Shown piece by piece: positions 58,457-64,000 of a stretch of 64,000 bases of DNA (positions are counted from its first letter, which is position 1; the number at the start of each line of letters is the position of its first letter). Origin of the DNA: Nymphaea colorata (taxonomy: Eukaryota; Streptophyta; Magnoliopsida; Nymphaeales; Nymphaeaceae). The notes below the pieces were generated by a model. The model searched no databases. It was given only the letters and a program-made list of their open reading frames with translations, and was not told the DNA's origin. The position numbers and the translations under genes were made by a program. Location: positions 12,214,802 through 12,278,801 of the forward strand of contig NC_045145.1 in assembly GCF_008831285.2 (NCBI RefSeq), given 5' to 3'.

Positions 58457-59170
58457 GACAACAACTTTTTATAATGTATATTCTGTTTCTCTTGCAATCT
58501 CTCGACCTCGATCATCTTTGCCCAACTCCCTCTCTCGCTAATATTTCCCAATCGCTGCCACCATTCTTGAGTCTCATGTTCGTTGATCATTGGATGCTGT
58601 AGCGGAAGGCCTGGGAGATCGATCGGCATCATCACCTCGTTGACTTTCCATCACTCGAATGAGGGTTTCACATAACCGCGGAACAAACGATCGAGGGTTT
58701 GGACAACTATCTCTCTCTCTTTATAATGTATTTTCTGTTTCTTTTGCAATCTCTCGACCTCGATCATCTTTGTGCAACTCCCTCTCTTGCTCGATCTTTT
58801 GATATTTCCCAATCGCTTCCACCATTCTTGAGCCTTGTGGTCGCTGATCATTGGACGTTCTAGCGAAAGACCCAGGAGATCGATCGGCATCATCACCTCG
58901 TTGAGAGCGATGGAAAACCATCACTCGAATGAGGGTTTCACATAACCCGCAGAACAGACCTCGAGGGTTTGGACAACTATCTCTCTCTGTTTATAATGTA
59001 TTTTCTGTTTCTCTTGCAATCTCTCGACCTCGATCATCTTTGCGTAACTCCCTCTCTCGCTCGATCTTTTGATATTTTCCCAATCGTTTCCACCATTCTT
59101 GAGTCACATGTTCGCTGATCATTGGATGTTGTAGTGGAAGACCTGAGAAGATCAATCGGCATCATCACTA
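58457..59170 (-). repeat. Three-copy tandem array, period about 270 bp, with antisense coding character
   Basis: GGACAACTATCTC recurs at 58701 and 58971 and (as GACAACAAC) at 58457, so the period is 245-270 bp. On the minus strand each unit encodes MPIDL.GL, QEWW.RLGNI and KMIEVERLQ.KQ.IHY, with 270 bp being a whole number of codons. The charged, coiled-coil-like EVERLQ stretch resembles gag-linked sequence of plant retrotransposons, but this is only an inference. Confidence 0.75.
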
Positions 59171-59199
59171 TTAGGGATTAGATTCCACCTCAGACTGAA

Positions 59200-59643
59200 A
59201 CGCCTTACGATACGTTTTTGGTAACATTGTGTATACTACATACATATGTGATACTTATATACATGTACATATGGATACATATTATATTATACATGTAATA
59301 TTTATCTAAGACATATAAGCATGCATATGTGTAATTTGTACATATGTAATGCTAATAGATGTTATATATAATATAAGTATTTTTAGATGTACACATTTAC
59401 ATATGTAAATATACACATATATATGCGTATAATATTATACAATAAGAATATATGTACACATATATACATTTGTATATATTATATGTACATACATGTGAGT
59501 ACATACTATATGTATACACATATGAATATGTAGTACAATATGTATATATAATGTATGTGTGTTATGTGTATATTATATATGTAATACATTGTACGAATGT
59601 ACATATAGTATGTTACAGTAAAATATATTATATGTACAAGCAC

Positions 59644-59676
<33 letters not shown>

Positions 59677-60318
59677 TATATATAGTAATACGTTATATGT
59701 ATAGTAATACATTATATGTATATATTATGTGTACGTTATATATACATATGTACACACACACATATATATGTACGTATACACATATACATTATATATACGT
59801 GTATAATTGGTATAATTTCAACAAATAGGTACCTATACATATATATGTACATTTGTATATATACGTTAATACATATGTGTATGTATGTATATAACACATA
59901 TATGCAAACATATGAACGTACATGTTCATACTATATATATGTGCATATTAATATTATTTTATACATATATTTATGTATGCACATACATATATATATGTAT
60001 GCATGTTCATATAATATAAAAATATGTACTTATAATGTATGTACATATAACATATATGCATATATATATATACGTGTATATGTAATTACGTAATATATAC
60101 ATATACATCTAACATATATATGTACATATTTATATTATATGTGTACATACATATGTACATTATGTGTGAACATATATTAATATCTGTATATAAATGTGTA
60201 CAATGTCTACTACCATATATATGTTATGTATGCATTATACATATTATCTATATTATATTACACTTGTGTATACGCATGTTACGCAACGCTATATGTACAC
60301 ACACACACACACACACAC

Positions 60319-60353
<35 letters not shown>

Positions 60354-61000
60354 ATATATACATTTGTACGTGTATACATTAGCATATATGTATATATATT
60401 ATACATATGTATAAATATTTATATACAGATATATATCATATATGTATCTATATTATATATATGTATAATGTACAAACTTTAAAAATATCAATGTGTATGT
60501 GCACTATGCAAAGATTATGTTGTTTGTAGGCCTTGCGTCTTAAAGTTCATAGATCTCAAATCAAATCTCATCCCTTCTAGCTTGAGATCAATGATATGTA
60601 GATATATATTACATGCATGTATTAATATCTATATATAAATATGTACAATGTATAATACCATGTATATGTTATGTATGCATTGTACGTATTATATATATTA
60701 TATTATACATGTGTATACACATATTACACAACACTATATGTACATATATATATGTACATAATATATACATTTGTACGTATATACATTAGCATATATGTAT
60801 ATATATTATACATACGTATAAATATTCAAATATAGATATATAGCATATATGTATATATATTATATATATGTATAATGTACAAACTTTATAAATATATTTG
60901 TGTATGTGCACTATGTAAAGATTATGTTGTTTGTAGGCCTCGCGTCTTAAAGTTCATAGATCTCAGATCAAATCTCATTCCTTTTAACTTGAGATCAATG
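59200..61000. repeat. Long alternating purine-pyrimidine (TATAC/ACATA) tract with internal duplication
   Basis: About 1.3 kb (59220-60480) consists almost only of TA, CA and TG steps (TATATGTACATAT words). 60176-60593 is repeated at 60621-61000, including a non-simple tail (GATTATGTTGTTTGTAGGCC...CTTGAGATCAATG) that proves duplication rather than shared composition. An (AC)n(AT)n block lies near 60298-60348 in the first copy. Open frames across it are composition artefacts. Confidence 0.85.
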
Positions 61001-61026
61001 CATTTAAAAGATAGTGGTGATCATAA

Positions 61027-61398
61027 GGGGGTGTTTGACGGCACTTCAAACTGGAATTAGAATGAAAACTCTAGTTCTAGTTTCATTTTTAATTTGATAG
61101 TCTAGAGTTTTGAGTCTAATTTTGAAAATGATGTTTTTCACAAAATCACAATTAAAAGTTTAAAATTGATGAAATAAAACCATGATGACAAGTGCTTAAA
61201 GAAAAACGAATAAATTATAAATTTAAGGAATCATAGTTCCACCCCTCAGAATAGAATCACGATTCCTAAATTTTGATTCAAGAATGAAACTATAATCTTA
61301 GAACATAAAATCTTTGTTTGAGGATTCAATTCCCATTTCCTCGAAAAAAGAAAATTTTATTTACATAATTATGCAATTCCGGCCTTGTCAAACAACCC
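61027..61398. mobile_element. PIF/Harbinger-like MITE
   Basis: Inverted ends GGGGGTGTTTGACGGC and (other strand) GGGTTGTTTGACAAGGCC; flanking ATAA on both sides (61023-61026, 61399-61402) contains the TAA duplication. The body is AT-rich, 372 bp, without coding capacity. Confidence 0.7.
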
Positions 61399-61402
61399 AT
61401 AA

Positions 61403-62010
61403 ACGATCGTTTTCAAATTTGCTATTTGTCAAAACAGTAGATTTAAGCCAAATCCTTTCTTAAACCAGATACAATTGAGAGAGATCCAAAAACTAACCAC
61501 CATCTAGAGACATCTCTATAATAACATGGCCCCCGTTGATTGGAAGGGTCATTTTCCAGATCCCAACCTTGTTATGTGATAAACAACTCATAAGTTTGAT
61601 CTATATCAAACGCAAACAGAGAACCTTTCTATGGTTTTACCACACTGGTCCGACTAAGGGAACATTTTGAGTCCACTAGACCACAACAGATGGAAATGGA
61701 AAGCGAAGAAATGGCTTGACCATATCCAAGTGCACACATCATATGACGATTTTTGGTTTTTTTTTTTGTTCTATTTTTTTCTCACATTTCCAAGTCGGAT
61801 TCAACCTCGCTCGCCTCATCCATACTGTAGTATTGGATTGGAGCTCTCATTGTATTCGACCCTTCCGTTATTTTTTTGTTTCTCTCCTTTTGCCATTTCG
61901 GGAAGACAATAAAGAGGAAGAGCGACTGACGTCCGCTCAGGGAGGAGGAAAGTGGGGGAGAAGGAATAAGAGAAAGGGGAGAGAGGGAAACATGATCAAA
62001 GAAGGGAGCC
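61403..62010. other. Upstream region of the B3 locus
   Basis: No gene. A pyrimidine-rich stretch (61755-61795) and a purine-rich leader-like stretch (61910-62005) precede the next candidate exon. Confidence 0.4.
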
Positions 62011-62088
62011 ATGGTTTCCACCAAGCGCAGGTCTTTGTCGGTGAAGCTTTCTATGCCATCGCTGGCGCCAAGAAGCAAGCATCTCAAG
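62011..62088 (+). other. Candidate first exon, unknown product
   Basis: ATG at 62011 in a good context (GGAGCCATGG) opens MVSTKRRSLSVKLSMPSLAP, then RSKHLK, followed by GTATTC, a possible donor. Without splicing the frame ends three codons later. It may belong to the B3 locus downstream; I do not recognise the peptide. Confidence 0.35.
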
Positions 62089-62244
62089 GTATTCGGATGA
62101 AGCAAACCTTGCCCAAATCTTATTTGTTATTGTTTACCTATTCTGGGGTTTGTTGTCGACTCCAACATCTCATTTATGTGTTTCGTGGTTTTCTTAAAGG
62201 GTTGTTTTCTTCAGGGCTTGATTTTGGGGAATCAGGCGGATAAC

Positions 62245-62597
62245 ATGTTTTTCTTTGAGGGTTGAATTGGAGGAATTAGGCGGAGAACTCTCATCCAAAA
62301 GAGGTGCAGGTCGCACCGATGGGCGATGTGTCCAACTCAAAGGAATTAGCACCATCGTCTGCATGATACCAGCACCAGCTGAAATCCCAGCTTCCAATCC
62401 TGATGTCACAGTCAACAAACCATGTTTTTCTTTGAGGGTTGAATTGGAGGAATTAGGCGGAGAACTCTCATCCAAAAGAGGTGCCAGTCGCACCGATGGG
62501 CGATGTGTCCAACTCAAAGGAATTGGCACCATCGTCTGCATGATACCAGCACCAGCTGAAACCCCAGCTTCAAATCCAGATGTCACAGTCAACAAAC
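62245..62597 (+). repeat. Two-copy tandem repeat, 177-bp (59-codon) unit
   Basis: Two near-identical units, each starting CATGTTTTTCTTTGAGGG and ending GTCACAGTCAACAAAC. The unit keeps the frame: on the plus strand VELEELGGELSSKRGA, GRCVQLKGI and VCMIPAPAE recur, and the complementary strand is open as well. Only a handful of differences separate the units, so the duplication is recent. Confidence 0.85.
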
Positions 62598-62734
62598 CGG
62601 TTGCGAGGCCACCTCCTTCACCAGGTTTGTATCCCGAGTTCTACATGTGCCACTTGGGAGAAGGATAGTTGTGAAAAGCAAGGAAGACTTATTTTCTTTA
62701 CTGATAGTCCATCTTTGATGTGATCCTTGACCTT

Positions 62735-63206
62735 CCGTAACCTCAAATTCTATTATCACCCCTTTATCTGAGAAAACATTGAGTGCTAGTGATGCAGGTC
62801 GGATAGGGCGCCTGGTGCTGCCAAAAAAGTATGTAGAGGTATGTTACTGAAATTTTTATTGTCGTCTTTTCTGAAACTAAGACCATGTTAGACTTTTTCG
62901 TCCTCTTGTTTTGCCATTTACTAGAGCGTCTAACTTGTTTGGAGCTGCTTTCTTCCTTGGACTTCCTTCAATTAAATTTGGTTTTTGGTACACTCATATG
63001 CTTGATTCTTATGCAATTCTTAATCTTGAACAGACGTACTTCCCAGCATTTTGTCATCCTGAAGGACTGCCTCTTAGGATTCAGGATGCAAATGGAAGCG
63101 ATTGGGTGTTTCAATTTCGATCTTGGCAAATAATAACAGTGGGATGTATGTGTTGGAAGGTGTAACATCATCATTCAGTCAAAGTAACAGCAAGCTGGTG
63201 ACATAG
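62735..63206 (+). pseudogene. B3-domain transcription factor, VAL/HSI2 type, broken
   Basis: Exon one (about 62752-62838) encodes [20 protein letters not shown], then [10 protein letters not shown]. After a 195-bp intron (GTATGT...TTGAACAG), exon two (63034-63206) encodes TYFPAFCHPEGLPLRIQDAN, then GSDWVFQFRSW and, after a one-base loss, NNNSGMYVLEGVT. This is the DNA-binding B3 domain of the VAL1/HSI2 repressors, which recognise RY (CATGCA) elements and silence seed-maturation genes. Frame changes near 63127 and 63165 and a TAA in the QLQAGD region break it. The zinc-finger, CW and EAR parts are not seen, although the window ends 800 bp downstream. Confidence 0.85.
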
Positions 63207-64000
63207 GTAATGTGTGCAGCCTGGTCATTTCTTCTTGCTTGTGCATGTAATGCTTGGCACTCCAATAACTAAGAAGCCTCTCAATCATCCTTGTGCGTCT
63301 CATTAAATTTGTACTTTCTGAAGTTGAGTTTCCTTTTTTTGCATATAAATCAGCAAATGATTGTGATTTCTGTTCAAGTCCCCAAACTTCATGGATTGAC
63401 AAAGCTTTCTACCAGACATAGCACCATTGTTTTTTAGTAGTATCCCATTTAATATAAGGCAACTGGTGTTATGTTATTAGAGGTCATACTGGAATATAGT
63501 ATTATGATCAGAATAGGTTCATAGCCCTATAACCATGTTATTTGGTCATAACTGTATCAGAGTTATGACCATATATATACTTATATATGGTGGGCTGTAT
63601 AAGTAAATGTACCCTATTTAGTACATATTTAGTTGATTTTGATTCTTAGTTTAGTTGAGTTGGTTTCTAGCTAGACATATGTTGGATAAGTTGGGCTGAT
63701 GTGGATGAGCAATAAGGAAACTAAGAGAGAACATCGGTAAGCACGTGATTTTATTTGGTTTCCCTTATGGACATAAATTCGAAGGGCATCACACTTAATC
63801 CCCTCTCCTCACTCATGGGTCCTATTTCTCATTGCTGTTTAGGTAGTAGTTTTTTTGAAATGTAATTCTAGATTTTATATGATTTGATTTTTTTCATTTA
63901 CATAACCTTATACTAGCTAACTATTTCTTGTAGTCTTGCTACGTTTAGTTGTTTTAAAATGTTGGATATGCTTGAGGAGGCCCTATGGTGTTTCCGGCAC
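63207..64000. other. Sequence downstream of the B3 exons, no further exon found
   Basis: Follows a GTAATG donor at 63207. I looked for the next VAL exon (VTFSR.DPEGKL) and did not see it before the window ends. AT-rich and otherwise featureless. Confidence 0.4.

Noticed and set aside
59452-60482. Four Y/I-rich open frames of 68-125 codons
   Set aside because: Pure products of TATAC/ACATA simple sequence without stops; not genes.
62194-62595. Minus-strand frame through the 177-bp repeat
   Set aside because: Open because the unit length is a multiple of three and lacks stops; B3 coding direction on the plus strand makes the plus reading likelier, though neither is proven.
63925-63945. TTCTTGTAGT near the window end as a CACTA right terminus
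   Set aside because: It reads TTCTTGTAGTCTTG, lacking the final G of TAGTG, and has no subterminal repeats.
1-64000. CRISPR arrays, rRNA, tRNA, bacterial-type operons or origins
   Set aside because: No regularly spaced identical repeats with unique spacers, no cloverleaf or rRNA core sequence recognised, and the sequence is clearly plant nuclear.

Overview
The window is nuclear DNA of a flowering plant. Intron-bearing plant gene families (class XII LRR receptor kinase, VAL/HSI2-type B3 factor, prefoldin subunit 4, PEP mutase/isocitrate lyase family), plant retrotransposons, hAT/PIF/CACTA-type non-autonomous elements and many long (TA)n tracts all point that way. The species cannot be fixed from the sequence. 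Two runs of exactly 100 N (3123-3222, 58357-58456) are assembly gaps.

Layout: 1-3850 holds repeats and MITE debris. 3882-8544 (minus) is a decayed LRR receptor kinase whose catalytic loop is deleted. 8620-14475 is non-coding and includes a diverged 1.2-1.5 kb tandem duplication. 14476-16538 holds a hAT-like element and a CACTA-type end. 16720-23160 carries two direct copies (and a third, older partial one) of a segment encoding a small secreted peptide on the minus strand; the left copy is truncated and lies between 112-115 bp direct repeats. 23165-26400 is mostly non-autonomous elements. 26700-28100 holds unidentified coding-like sequence and one isolated prefoldin-4 exon. 28100-40500 is AT-rich, intergenic or intron-like, with several MITEs.

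40536-49990 is a nest of mobile elements: an LTR fragment with a tRNA-Met-type primer site, a plant L1-type LINE (zinc-knuckle ORF1, then endonuclease) and, inside LINE ORF1, a nearly complete Ty3/gypsy element with 432/431-bp LTRs and a perfect 5-bp target duplication. The LINE stops before its reverse transcriptase, at a hAT-like terminus.

50571-51160 is a GC-rich fragment of an LRR protein gene. 53000-57018 includes a 3'-truncated gene of the PEP mutase/isocitrate lyase family (minus). 57836-59170 holds a copia integrase relic and a 270-bp tandem array. 59200-61000 is a long alternating purine-pyrimidine tract with an internal duplication. 61900-63206 contains a broken VAL-type B3 gene (plus) with a 177-bp in-frame tandem repeat.

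No intact conserved gene is demonstrated; the 72-residue secreted peptide at 20606-20824 is the best candidate for a working one. I saw no CRISPR array, rRNA, tRNA or operon structure.
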